NCBI GenBank assembly: GCA_025765595.1
Contig: JAIVFH010000013.1
Location: 372,001 to 436,000 of the forward strand
Reading direction: 5' to 3'
From: Obelidium mucronatum
Taxonomy: Eukaryota; Chytridiomycota; Chytridiomycetes; Chytridiales; Chytriomycetaceae
Length of the DNA: 64,000 bases
Positions within the stretch are counted from its first letter, which is position 1. Every line of letters begins with the position of its first letter. The translations under genes were made by a program, and so were the position numbers. The notes beneath the pieces were generated by a model that saw nothing but the letters and a program-made list of their open reading frames with translations, was not told the origin of the DNA and did not search any database. Positions 1 to 11,668 of this stretch are shown here, piece after piece.

Positions 1-1158
1 TCCACATGTGTCACAACTCACAAGCGCATCCAAATAGTCACCATATACAGGTGGACATGGGGTTGCTGTCGTTATATCGGTATTCAACGCGTTGGATTGG
101 CTTTGGCAGGGTTGGAATAACCCGTTGTGTGGCCCTTGAGAAACAACACTCATTGCTCGACCATAGAAGGCAAGACCAGTGACAATCTGCGATTTCGGGA
201 TCAAATTGCTTGTCCAGTTTTCAACAAAGGTTTCAATAGAAATTGGGGAGTTTGGGTCGACCAAAGTTGTGTCAGATTGTGAGTCAGAAGATGCACGCAA
301 CGGAGAGTTGAAATCAGAGAAGGCGTTCCAAGATCCATGGATATCATATGTCATGAGGCCGAAATAATTTACGAATTTCGCATAGTCTTTGAGGTAGTTT
401 TTGCCATTGGCGGCAGTGTAGCGAGAAGCGTCTCCAGCGGCAATTGAAAGGTGACGAGTGGGTCCCAGCTCAGCACGGAGAGCCGATAGAAGGGACACAA
501 AGTTGGAAATGTCGCTTTCATTTGATTCCAGGCAATCGATTCCTCCACCACCAGGGTATTCCCAGTCTAAATCGACTCCATCGAACCCATTTGTATCCAC
601 AAATGTTCGAACGTTCTTGGCAAATGCATTCGTGTACTTTTCGCTGGCTGAAATAGATGAAAAGTTTGTAGAGCCAGTCCAACCACCGATTGAAATCACA
701 GTGCGAAGACTTGGATACTTGTTTCGCACTTGTTTGTTCAAGATTGGGATCCACTTTGCGTCAGCCGCAGAAGAATCTGTGATGACAGGCCGAGATGAAC
801 CGTTTTTGGAAGTATAAGTCCATGAAGGAATGAGTCGTCCGTCCGCTGTGGGAAACACAAAGGAGTATTTAACTGCAGTGAAGCCGGATAGATCCAGTTT
901 ATCGATGGTGTTTTCTGGTTGATTGTCTTCACCCCAGTTTGCCCAGTATCCAATGACTCCAGGAGTCGTGAAAGGGCGGTATTCAAAAGAAGTAGAAGTG
1001 GGCGAGGAGTTGTCGTTTGCCTTGTTTTTGAGTCCCACAACTGTGCCAACAATCACCCCAATGATCACAAGAGCCAGCGCAGCAACGGCAATAAAGATTT
1101 GTTTTCTGCTGAATTTGCTGTTCGCAGTGGCTTCTGGTTGAGTCGGATCTTGCTTCAT
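1..1158 (-). CDS. GH18 chitinase, membrane-anchored, 3' part cut by window edge
   Basis: The frame stays open from an ATG at 1158 to base 1, giving 386 residues with no stop, so the C-terminus lies outside the window. Residues 21-43 form one hydrophobic segment after a basic N-terminus, which fits a type II membrane anchor. The GH18 hallmarks are visible: SIGGW at 156-160, the catalytic motif FDGVDLDWEYP at 192-202 with E200 as the expected acid/base, and LMTYDIHG at 268-275. The family hydrolyses beta-1,4 bonds of chitin by substrate-assisted catalysis. A membrane-tethered chitinase would act at the cell surface or in the secretory path, in wall remodelling (inference). No intron is needed in the visible part. 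The family call is firm; the substrate is inferred. Confidence 0.93.
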   Translation of the reverse strand, partial: MKQDPTQPEATANSKFSRKQIFIAVAALALVIIGVIVGTVVGLKNKANDNSSPTSTSFEYRPFTTPGVIGYWANWGEDNQPENTIDKLDLSGFTAVKYSFVFPTADGRLIPSWTYTSKNGSSRPVITDSSAADAKWIPILNKQVRNKYPSLRTVISIGGWTGSTNFSSISASEKYTNAFAKNVRTFVDTNGFDGVDLDWEYPGGGGIDCLESNESDISNFVSLLSALRAELGPTRHLSIAAGDASRYTAANGKNYLKDYAKFVNYFGLMTYDIHGSWNAFSDFNSPLRASSDSQSDTTLVDPNSPISIETFVENWTSNLIPKSQIVTGLAFYGRAMSVVSQGPHNGLFQPCQSQSNALNTDITTATPCPPVYGDYLDALVSCDTCG

Positions 1159-1185
1159 TGTATTTAATCAAATATTTATAGGATT

Positions 1186-2298
1186 TTATTGATTTTTGGC
1201 AGCAGCACCCAAAAATACTTTTTGCATCTGAACTGCCATGTCATAAATACGGGCATCAGGACCACGATATTGAAATTGATTTTCGTACAGCTTGCCAAGT
1301 TCTAACCACTCGTTTCCCTCCACTACTTTCCCTGCCATAAAAGATGAAAGAGCAGCAACTAGATAAGGCGCAACCTACATAATGGACATTGAGATTATTA
1401 TAAGAGTGAAGAATCAACTTCGATTGCGTACCAAGTACTTTGAGGGACCGTGAGTTTCAGCATGGGCTTTCAAAAACATTGCATCATCGACAATCCCGGC
1501 AAATTTCGTTGCCTTAAACCGAGCGACACATCTTAATTGACGAGTGCGAATACAATTTGGGTTTAGTTCAATGGACTTGTCCAAAGCCTTCACAGAATCG
1601 CCATAGAAACACGCCTCAACCAACAGAGCACCAGCAAATGAATAGACTTCGGCAAAGCGAGAAGTTGGCAGGGAAAGAGAAGGGGATGAACGCTTCAGAC
1701 CTTCCAGAGATTCGCAAGCAGCTTGCCCCATTTTGGAAGAGCTTTCGACATCCTTGTTTCTTAGACAGAGACCCGCCATTATGACAAATGATCTATGGGT
1801 GTCCTCTGAGTTAATCTTCTTTTCTTCAAAAGCCATAGTTATGCGTTGAACAGATTGAAACAGAGAAACGTGATGAGCTCGTTTGGTTTGACTATGAAGT
1901 GAGTCTTCAAAAGCAATAGATGGCAGTTGATCCGGATATCTGAGGAACGCCTGTGTACCGCATTCAAGTGCAAGAGATGATTTCTTTTCCTTTTGCAGCT
2001 CAATTGCTTTTGACCTGGTTGTGAGTGTGAGTGGTACGTTGTTGGATTGCCCCAGCACTCACCACAGTGCATCTGCGTCAGCATCTTCAACAGGCGATTC
2101 TTGTTGTACTTCTTGCACAACTTGTTTGTTGCTGTTGCCTTCTTGCTCAGCTTCTTTGAGTTGGTGCGATACTTTGGCAAACAGCTTCTTGACTTTCGAC
2201 GCCGACACATCCTCGCCGCCTTCGAGCAGCCGTTCGTGCACCTGCTTGATTGTCAGGGTTGGATCAGCTTCCCGCCAAGCACGGATCTGGTCCTGCAT
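1186..2298 (-). CDS. TPR-like conserved protein, function unknown
   Basis: Three exons are read from an ATG at 2298: introns at 2015-2062 (48 bp, GTGAGT...CAG) and 1375-1431 (57 bp, GTACGC...TAG) join the frames cleanly. The protein is about 335 residues. The N-terminal 60 residues are charged and helical (a segment beginning QDQIRAWREADPTLTIKQ), followed by an acidic/glutamine-rich linker and helical repeats such as ALDKSIELNPNC that resemble tetratricopeptide repeats. I do not recognise the family. A scaffold role would fit the repeats but is only inference. It is divergently arranged with the gene at 2331, with just 32 bp between the two start codons. Confidence 0.6.
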
Positions 2299-2330
2299 TT
2301 GTTTAATTTAAATAAAATTAAATAATAAAA
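2299..2330. promoter_or_regulatory. 32-bp AT-only-like spacer between divergent start codons
   Basis: The segment between the ATG of the minus gene (2298) and the ATG of the plus gene (2331) is only 32 bp and almost pure A/T. It must hold both translation starts and leaves almost no 5' UTR unless the transcripts overlap. I see no TATA box that can be assigned to one side. Confidence 0.55.
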
Positions 2331-3489
2331 ATGACGTCGACGCTCTCGCTGCTTTACGCGTCGCGCCGCAACGCGCCGGCGTCGTCGGGCCACGCGGTGC
2401 TCAAGCTCGACAACACGCCGCCGCGCTTCGCCGCCGCCGCCTTCTTCGGCGCCGCGCCGCCCTTCGCCGCCCACGCGCCGCTGCTGACGAGCGCCGCCAC
2501 GTGTTTCGTTGTTTGTTTCTTTTTTCGTTCTTTTCGCTGTTTGCTGTTTGTTGTCTGATCGATATTCCGCAGGAGTTTCCGACATTCGCTGAGGCGCAGG
2601 CCGCCCTCGAGTCGCGCGACAAGGCCCTCGTGTGTGGCCATCTGGTCACGTGTCGCTGGAGCTCGCAGAAGGAACTGCTTGAGTTCCTGTTTCCAGACGC
2701 ACACGACAAGATGAGCTCGCCAAGCACCTTGAACTCTGCTTCCTCGGCGAATGCCCCGCCCAAACCTAGACTGGATATGATCTTCCTCACGCGGCAAAAC
2801 ATTAATGACGTTCTTTTGATGTGCAAGGAAGCGACGGTGAGCGTTGACTTTGTTTGATTGTTTCAGTGCTGATTCACAGCCATCTGCAAGATACGCTTCA
2901 CGGGCCCAGCTATTGAAAAACCATTCCGCCTGGTGATTTCGTTCCTCACAAAAATCCCATGGCATATGACTCAGTCTATTTCCACCATCCACCGCGATCA
3001 CATTTTTGAAATGTTCAAGTTGACGTTAGATTTTGCAATTGCACTATTGGATTCAAATGACGCGTCAGAACTTGACCCCAGAATTATTCAGGACTTGGTT
3101 CGATGTGCCATGTGTGTTCCAGGATTCACGGAGAAGCAGAAAGTCGCAATCCTCACTTCTACGGTTTTATTTAGCTCCACTTATGCTATTCATGTGATTA
3201 AATTTGGTTCTTTTTGTAGAATTCAGAATGTCCTCCTGATCTTGAACCGTTCGTTTTCCTTGCTAATGTCACTCCTGTCCCCATCAAATCACACAGTCAT
3301 TCTGGATATCAACCACTCTATTCAAAGACTAATGCATATGCCAAAAAGTTTCCTCGCTCTTCTGCACCTGCTGCGGCTTATTGTTCGCTTCCAGCCACAA
3401 CCCATCAAACTCGGACTCCCAGCGGTTTATCCAATTCCTCCTTCTTTGCCAATTCTGCTGCCATCAAACGCAAGCCTGTCAATTTTTGA
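2331..3489 (+). CDS. Hypothetical protein with GC-rich first exon
   Basis: The ATG at 2331 opens a GC-rich first exon coding an Ala/Pro-rich stretch. Three introns are needed: about 2510-2571 (GTTTGT...GCAG), about 2837-2893 (GTGAGC...CAAG) and about 3164-3219 (GTTTTA...GTAG). After splicing the frame ends at a TGA at 3487-3489, giving roughly 300 residues. The middle is a leucine-rich helical region and the tail is Ser/Pro/Asn-rich. No domain is recognised. Codon use shifts sharply from GC-rich at the 5' end to AT-rich downstream, as in several other genes of this window. Confidence 0.55.
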
Positions 3490-3631
3490 TCCAATCCCTT
3501 CATTCGAGTCGTGATTTTCCAATGACTTTTTTTTCGCTTGTTTTTTTTTTCCATTGTTATTGCATTGTTTCAAATGAACCATACCCCTCATTGTGTTACA
3601 CTCAGTCTTAAAAAAGCAACATCATTAAAAA

Positions 3632-5720
3632 ATGCAATGGTTCAACGTAATTCTGCTGCTGACAAGTGCGGTATTCGTCCATGCACAATTATTCCATCAA
3701 CTATCGCATCAAAAAGAACAAGAAAGCAAAGTGAATCTTCAGCAGTTCGTATAGTCTTTCGTCCACCGAAACTTTATTGAATTGAATCCAATCATAGATT
3801 GAGCCAACGTCGCAAAGGCAATCAAAAAGCAGTTCTGAAAAAGTACACAACAGCCAAATCCTATTTATTCAACCAAACCGTGGATCATTTCGGACGCCAA
3901 CAAGGAGTGAATGGATCTTGGTTCTATCAGCACTTTTATCTTGTGGATGATTTTTATAAAACTGGAGGACCCGTCTTTTTGGTGATTGGTGCAGAGGCTG
4001 AGTTGAAGGAATCGGATTTGGAATCTGACAACTTGCCGAAACAATTGGCTGAATTGCATGGAGGGATCTTGGTGGGACTGGAGCACCGATTTTATGGAGC
4101 AAGTAAGGCGTATTCCGCTGTGAACGAGTACTGACTGCTCTCATTCTGTCAGCGCGAAATGGTAGAAGTGTTCCCACCGTAGATTTATCGAACGAGTCTC
4201 TTCAATTACTAACGAGCGATCAAGCAATTGAAGATTTGGCAAAGTTCATCAGATCTTTCCCCACTCTTTTCCCGCAGTACAATTTGAGCGCGGCAGGAAC
4301 AAAGTGGATATCGATTGGTGGCAGTTATGCTGGATCCTTGTCTGCTTGGCTGATTCAAAAGCACCCCGACCTGGTTTTTGCGGCCCATGCATCCAGCGCC
4401 CCGGTTTTAGCCGAATCAAACTTTTGGAGATATTCATATACTGTCGAAAAGGGAATGAACTATTTCTCAGGCTCTGACCGGTGTATGCAAGGATGGACAC
4501 GGGCTGTTAAAGCCATGGACCAAACAATAATGAAACTGAAAAGCAATGCAACAGCATTACAATCTTTCAAGTCAAAGTTTTGGCTCAGTCGGGTTAAAAA
4601 TTTGGGCGACTTTGGGAGTATTGTGACAACCCTGTTTCCCTTGACAGTTCAATACAGCTCGTTCGCCAACATGTTTATACCTTCTACTTTGGGCTTAAAA
4701 GGGGTCACGTTTTTGGAAGCGGTTTGTGGCGGCGTTTATTTCCCCGCTTTTACCAACCCAAATGCAACAAATGTCGAATTGCTGGTAACCCTTCAGAATT
4801 ACACAATTGCTTATTTATCAATGAATGGGGTTACGGGAGACTCTGATCCCCTCGTCGACTCTTGGAATACTTTTGAAATTGCAGACAGGAATATACAAAA
4901 CAACTGGTATCTCTGGTTACACCAAGTATGCAACGAATTCGCGTACGGCATGATTGCCCAATCCGTGACAGAACCGGGCCAACTGATATCAAGCTGGAGT
5001 GTCTATTCACAATTTGTCACCCTTGAATACTACGAATGGACGTGTGAAGCGTTAGGTCTGAGTCCCACAGGTGTCGCTGACACGGTTTCAACAAATCGGA
5101 AATACAATGGACTCAATATAACGACTCCGAGAATCTTGTGGGTAAATGGAGACATTGATCCGTGGCATTGGTTGTCGAATTTTGAAAGTGCACCCAACCC
5201 TCAAAGCCAAGCTGTGATTTTGTTTGAAAATGCGACCCATTGCAATGATTTATGGGGGAGTGGGTATCAAACAACGAATTACTCGCTGAGTGTTTTCGAC
5301 CGGATATTGAAAGTTTATTCTGGGTGGATGCAGATGCCAGTTTCGTCGCCGACGACTGCCGTCACGTCTGCCCCTCAATTGGATGAGGTTGTAGAGAATA
5401 CAAAAAATACTAGCTCCTTGAAGATTGCGCTTATAGCTTCCGGGGTTGGAGTTACTTTGCTAGCTGCATGTCTTTCTGTAGTGTGGATGAAAATATCGAA
5501 GCGGCGAAAGAACTACAGCAAAAATAGAACACGAGTGGACCCCATTGGGAACATGATTGAAAAGGCTGTTGAAAGGTCACAACAAATGGAGTCGCAGCAA
5601 ATAGAGTCCAAAATAGACGTTCAAGTGTTGGAAGAACAAAGAGAGGAATTCGAAAAATCAGAGTCAAAGTCGGGATTGCGATCGAACCCGATATCGGTCA
5701 TGTCTTATTGGTTTGAATAA
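3632..5720 (+). CDS. S28 serine carboxypeptidase-like protein 1, membrane-anchored
   Basis: Three exons (3632-3744, 3798-4102, 4153-5720) give 661 residues with no frame break. A signal peptide occupies about residues 1-20. The S28 family (lysosomal Pro-X carboxypeptidase, DPP7, thymus-specific serine protease) is shown by FNQTVDHFG, LEHRFYG, the nucleophile motif GGSYAGSLSAW, the Asp motif NGDIDPWHW and the His motif ATHCNDLW. These enzymes cleave at prolyl bonds near peptide ends. Unusually, the C-terminus carries a hydrophobic helix (about IALIASGVGVTLLAACLSVV) followed by KISKRRK and a charged tail of about 70 residues, so the enzyme looks tethered with its catalytic part outside the cytosol. 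It is the first of three tandem paralogues and the only one with an intact frame. Confidence 0.93.
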
Positions 5721-5809
5721 AAGAAAATGACGGGACCTGTTCATTTTTTTCCCCAGCGCGCACACTTTGGGTAATCAATGACAATCAAAAGTGGGGATTT
5801 TCATCAATA

Positions 5810-7781
5810 ATGTGGGGGGCATTGGTCTTATCACTACTTGTAGCGACCTTTTCTATAGTAGACGCGCAAACCGGATCTTTTCATGAGCTGATACGAAATA
5901 AGACTCGAGAAGTCATTCAAGATATCCAGAACGCGTAATTTACTCGAAATATTTAGGGAATGCCAGTTATTCTGAGTTTTGGATACACTTAGGAACCAAC
6001 TATTGAGTCTATCTACTCTCAATATTACTCCGAAACAACTCTATTTTAATCAAACAGTTGATCATTTCGGAAGTCAGCAAGGAATCAATGGAACGTGGTT
6101 CAACCAGTTTTTTCTACTTGTTGATGACTTTTACAAAGTGGGCGGCCCGGTTATTTTATACATTGAAGGAGAAGGAGAGCTTAAAGATTCTAGCGTAACA
6201 AGCGATTCTTTGGTGCGGCAAGTAGCGCAGCAGTACAATGGGCTTTTGATAGGACTTGAACACCGATTTTATGGAACACGTAAGCGGAACATGCGCTTTG
6301 AGAACATATTAATAAGCTTTTTATTTTTTTTCGTAGCTGATACTGGTCGCTCGATTCCAACGTTTGATTTCTCGAATGAATCAGTTGAAACTGCTAACCA
6401 GCCAACAAGCGATTGAAGACCTAGCGAATTTTATTCGCAAATTTCCATCCCTCTTCCCAGAATACAATCTAATTAGGACGTCGAAGTGGATCTCGTTTGG
6501 CGGGAGTTACTCAGGGTCATTGTCTGCCTGGTTAATTCAGAAACACCCTGATTTAGTATTCGCAGGCTCATTCTTCTAGCGCGCCTGTCATTCCAGAGTC
6601 AAATTTCTGGCGCTATTCATATGCAGTCGAAGAAGGAATGAATCATTTCTCTGGGTCTCCAATATGCATGCAAGGCTGGACTCGCGCAGTCCAAGCACTA
6701 GACTGAAACCCTGCAAACCCTTCAGAACAACGCTCAACAGCTCAAAAAATTCAAATCAAGCTTCTGGTTGAGTCAAATCAGTAATCTAGGAGACTTTGGT
6801 GCCATTGTTACAACAATGTTTGCACTGACTGTACAATATGGTCCTGGATACAACTATCTAATTGATCGAACCAATGATTCAAAGGGAGTGCGCTATTTAG
6901 ATGCAGTTTGCGATGGGAAATATCTTCCCGCTTTTACAAATCAAACTGCAACACGGTCTGATTTGTTGGCGGCGCTTCAGAACTTGACCATCACGTTCCT
7001 TCAGAAAGTAGGTTTCAAGGGGGATTCAGACCCGTCAATCTATTATTGGAATACTGGTTACATTCGAGATAGATCTTTAAGCAATAACTGGTATCTTTGG
7101 TATTGGCAAGCATGCAACGAATTTGGATATAACCAAGTCGCACAGTCCGTGACAGCGTCATCAAACCAATTAATATCGAACTGGAGCACATATTCGCAGT
7201 CAATATCGCTGTCTTATGCGCATTGGATGTGTAAAACGCAAGGGCTTTCACCCACAGGAGTCCCAAATACAGAATATACAACTAAATATTACAACAATGG
7301 CACAAATATCACTACACCACGGATATTATGGGTGAATGGGCAACTTGACCCTTGGCACTGGCTTTCCAACTACAAGGCTGCTCCTGACCCGACAACACAA
7401 ACGAGCCTCTTGTATTTAAATGCAACGCATTGCAACGATTTATGGGGAAGACAGGCGTCTTTTTCTGCATACCAGAATCAATTTTATGATCAGCTTTTCA
7501 GTGTTTATGATTCCTGGATGGCAACGGATTTCAATCCGACTGGACCTGAAGAGATTTCGGCTGTTTCGTCTTCACTGGATACAACAAAGATTGTCTTGAT
7601 TGCGGCTGGCGGCTCAACACTAGTGATTGGACTCGGAATAATAGCCTATATGAAAGTGAAGAAGCATGCGTATTTGCAGGTGCGATCCTTGATTTCACAA
7701 GGATCAACAATGAAAGGAGATAGATCTAAAGTAAATAGCTCTTCGACGACGCGTCGAGAAATGAGCGCGACACCAGTTTGA
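5810..7781 (+). CDS. S28 serine carboxypeptidase-like protein 2, frame broken
   Basis: Paralogue of the gene at 3632 with the same design: signal peptide from an ATG at 5810, first intron GTAATT...CTTAG ending near 5982, second intron GTAAGC...GTAG near 6279-6333, catalytic motifs GGSYSGSLSAW, NGQLDPWHW and ATHCNDLW, then a C-terminal membrane helix and a basic tail. Three extra single bases interrupt the frame at about 6384, 6565 and 6704; removing one base at each restores alignment with the intact paralogue. All catalytic residues are kept, and there are no in-frame nonsense substitutions, so this is either a gene with consensus errors or a very young pseudogene. I favour the first because conserved single-copy genes here show the same kind of break. 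Confidence 0.85.
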
Positions 7782-7856
7782 AATAAATATGTTTATCAAG
7801 TGATTTCCTATTGTTTTGCTCTCAAAAGCAGCAGAAAAAAAAAACTCAATGAGATA

Positions 7857-9856
7857 ATGGGATTTTCAATAAGGTACATAATGGTTGCAGAGGCTCTGGT
7901 CCTGTTGGTCGTTGCTGTTTCGACGGCTCTGGCTCAAACCGGCGTCACTTTCCACGAGCTTATGCATAATCGATTGAAAGAGATTGAACAAGATGTATTA
8001 AATGGGTAAACGCAGGCATTCCACTGGAGGATTTGCCTAGTAACTGAAAAGTAACCCAGCCAAATATCGAGTTTTGCCGACATCACAGTGATTGCAAAAG
8101 AATTCTACTTCAATCAAACGGTGGATCACTTTGGAACACAACACGGCGTGAATGGAACTTGGTTTAACCAGTATTTTGTTGTGGTTGATGACTTTTACAA
8201 GCTTGGTGGGCCTGTTCTTTTATTCATTGAGGGCGAACAAGAAATGAAATCGGATGTAGTTTCGCGAAATTCTTTTACTCGTCAGGCATGCGCAGAAGTA
8301 CAACGGCCTATTGATTGCTTTGGAGCATCGTTTTTATGGAGCTCGTTAAGTTACCGCAATCTTTGCGCATTGTATTTAACACCGAAGTACTTTTTTTCAC
8401 AGCCGCGAATGGCAGATCTGTTCCAACATCAGACTTATCCAACCGAATCCTTAAAACTTTTGACAAGCCAACAAGCAATTGAAGATACAGCCAACTTCAT
8501 CAAATCATTTCCATCATTATTTCCAGAATATGGTTTAAATGAAACAACAAAATGGATCTCAATTGGAGGAAGCTACCCTGGATCATTGTCAGCATGGGTC
8601 ATCCAAAAACACCCGGATTTGGTTTTCGCCGCTCATGCATCGAGTGCACCTGTTCTCGCAGAATCAAACTTCTGGAGGTATTCGTATGCAGTGGAGGAGG
8701 GAATGAATTATTATGCTCGCTCTGGAAAGTGTATGCAAGGTTGGACTCGGGCGGTTCAAGCTATGGACCAGACGCTATTAAGCCTTCAAAACGACGAGCC
8801 AAAGCTAAAAGAGTTCATGTCAAAGTTTTGGCTAAGTCAGATAAAAGCTATGGGTAGACTTTGGAGGCATCGTTACAACTCAATTTGCTTCGTCTGTTCA
8901 GTACTCTCCCAGTTATAATTATTTGATTAAACCATCAAATACAACCAGAGGAATTCGCTATTTGGAAGCATGTGTGTGATGGAAAATATCTGCCTGCTTT
9001 CACAAAAGCAAATGCAACCAAAGAGGAGTTGTTAATGGCACTACAGACCTTGACGACTACGTTCCTAAGCTCAGTGGGCATTCAAGGAGATAAAGATCCG
9101 TCAATTATTACTGGAACACAGCCGCAATTACTTATCGACCTATACGCTACAACTGGTATCTTTGGTATTGGCAAGCGTGTAATGAGTTTGGATATAACCA
9201 GATTGCCCAATCGGCCACAGATCCCAAACAACTGATTTCTGGATGGAGCGTTTACTCGCAGTTTGTGAATCTTGCCCACACGCAGTGGACATGCAACACG
9301 TATTTTTCTACAACTGGCCCTGCAAATACAGAATACACCAATAGCTACTTCAAAGGCCTACAAGTAACAAGCTCCACGAATTTTATGGGTGAACGGTCAA
9401 TATGATCCCTGGCATTGGTTATCCAACTATGAATCCTCACCTGACCCATTGACTCAAAACAACCTGTTTTACTTGAACCAAACACATTGCAACGATTTAT
9501 GGGGAAGGCAGCCAAATATGACTGCGTATCAGTACAAATTCAATGATGAATTGTTTGGAGTGTATGATTCGTGGATGGCAATGACCAAGCCAATTGTTGC
9601 AAAGAATGTTACCAATCCTGAATCCAATCCAATCAACCAGCCAGTTGCACTAAAACCTTTGGAAATAGGTCTCATTTCTGGAGGCGCTGTTGTTATTTTA
9701 ATTGCAGGAATTGTGTATTATAAGAGACGGCAGTACACATATTCTCAAGTAAATGTGACTGCGAACGTCGTGTCACCTGCTGTAAAAGCAAATTCAGGAA
9801 AAAATAGCACAGGGCCTCAGATTCTTAAAACGGCCAATCAAACATCCCCAGTCTGA
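7857..9856 (+). CDS. S28 serine carboxypeptidase-like protein 3, frame broken many times
   Basis: Third tandem S28 gene. The start is an ATG at 7857 or 7881, followed by a signal peptide, an intron GTAAAC...CCCAG ending about 8061, and a second intron GTTAAG...CACAG near 8345-8402. The motifs FNQTVDHFG, GGSYPGSLSAW, NGQYDPWHW and QTHCNDLW and the C-terminal membrane helix are all present. The frame is broken at about 8289, 8443, 8855, 8971 and 9371 (one extra base each) and at about 9106 (one base missing). Between breaks the protein aligns throughout with paralogues 1 and 2. This is the most damaged of the three copies, so a decaying gene is more plausible here than for copy 2, but sequencing error is still possible. 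Confidence 0.8.
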
Positions 9857-9911
9857 TATTATTTTCAGGTCAATCCTTCTAGAGTTACATGTTTATTTCA
9901 GGTTACTGTCG

Positions 9912-11624
9912 TCATGAACCCAATATATCATTCATTTTCACGATATTTTGATATAAATCTACATATTTGTCGCCTATTAATTTCTGTTTGATATCCAACT
10001 CCAACACCTCAGATGGGTTTTTGGGATATAGACAAAATGGAGTTTTATCAGTTTCCCAGAGCCAAACAGGAAGCCATCCAGTTGTATCGACAGCAGCAAA
10101 TTCAAACGTCATGAATTCGGAATCTTTTGAACCATGCTTGTTCTTTAATACCCCTCCTAGAAGAATGTCTTAGATTGTAATGTGAGAAGGCTATTTTCTC
10201 GCACCGTTCCACCATAAGGGCTGCGACTGCTCATCCGTGTGAAATAATCCACCGCAAATCGCATTTTGTTCGTTTTTATAACCAACTGCACCCCCGTAAT
10301 GTTTGGAGAAGGAGTATGGGACACGAAGTACGTCCCAAGCGAACCACTGATAACATAACGAAGTTAGCGCAGAATAAGACGTATGTGCCCTTACAAACGA
10401 TTCCTTGTCACCGTGAATTTCCTGATAAAGATAACTTCGTTCATCGAATGCGTTCATTTGGCAAACCAATAGTAGGGCATGAAGGACCCCAGTCCGCCCT
10501 TTGTCAACGACAACAACACCGGATTCCATTTCATGACTCGATCGATGCGTCAAATATCGAAGTGTTTTTGCATAATTTGTCGGATACGGATTGAATGATT
10601 TGAAAAATTCGGCGTTGTCACTTCCAATCGTTCTGTCATGATAAAATATCTGTCCAAACTCTGCAAAAATACGAGAGTTACGCAAAAGCACAATGGGATC
10701 TTGGAAGAAGAGAGCATCAGCATCAATGAATACAACGTTTCTGTGAAGGGAAATATGTAAGTTGCGTCGTATCTCCAACCTCGTATCGCAATACCTGAAC
10801 TGGGAAGCCAAAATAGCAAAAGGCTTGATAGCCCATCCAGCAATGCGGCTTGCTTCGTCCCCAAAATGATCCCAAATATCCTCGACAGTGACGTTTTTGA
10901 TTGACCTTAACTTTTGTATCATATTTGGATTCAAGTCACCAGGACCAGCATAAAAAACTTCAATCGGGAGCGTACAATTCAAGATATCCCGTAGGCAAAG
11001 AATCGCGTGAAGACAAAGCTCAAAATGCCATTGGCCTGTGGTAAACACAATTCCATCTGGCTTGTTCGACTGCATAAACTTGGTTTGCATGTCCCTTATA
11101 CTTTTGAATTTTGGAAAGATCCACGGATACAAAGTATGGGTATGGTCTTCGATAAGAGTATGCAGGAGAGTTCTCCATCCAGGATCATTGCCCAAGAGTT
11201 GTTTCCAGAAGTTCTGGTTTTTCATACAGGATCTTATAAGCAATGAAGTTTGCTCTTGATCGCCGAGAAAGTTCCCGAAAGTTCGTTCTGTTGTATTCGA
11301 CAGCAGCAGTTTGAATAGAATCCCCAACAACTTTGCCAACAGCTTGAGTGACATTGAGCGGCCTCCGCAGCTGCTCCAGTGATCCTCCGAAAACAGCTTG
11401 GCTAACAATAAGCGATCAGATGCCGTTCGTTAATTATTGACTTCCCACTTCTTATTTCTTGACAGTTCTCCGTTCAGATGATCCAGAAGTCGCGCTTGGA
11501 CTAAATCTATGCTTATTCTTATTTCAGAGCCTCGAATTGCATAGAAAGTAGTAGCAGCGGCGAGGAAGGCGCCAGTGAGTACGAGAAAGAGTTTGACTTT
11601 ACGAGGAAGTCGAAATATTATCAT
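9912..11624 (-). CDS. MNN1-like alpha-mannosyltransferase (GT71 type), type II membrane protein
   Basis: The N-terminus at 11624 codes a short basic tail and one membrane helix, as in Golgi glycosyltransferases. The luminal part shows the MNN1 family pattern: IVFTTGQWHF, WAIKPFAILASQF, the DxD-like VFIDADALFFQDP, YHDRT and PLWWNG. Two introns are clear: 10741-10794 (54 bp, in frame, so it stays open if unspliced) and 10157-10204 (48 bp), the latter joining WWNG to a last exon ending at 9912. The family adds alpha-linked mannose to cell-wall glycoproteins in the Golgi. An in-frame TAA at 11430-11432 separates the membrane anchor from the catalytic part, and I find no intron that removes it in phase. 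It may be a sequence error, an unusual intron or a real truncation. Confidence 0.82.
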
Positions 11625-11668
11625 TTATAATAAGAAAACTATGGCTATGAAAAAAACGAAATTCATTT

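Noticed and set aside
6384..9371. Programmed +1 ribosomal frameshifting as a general system
   Set aside because: The sites share no slippery codon or following stop or structure, include at least one deletion, and also hit GC and T homopolymers. Consensus error explains them better.
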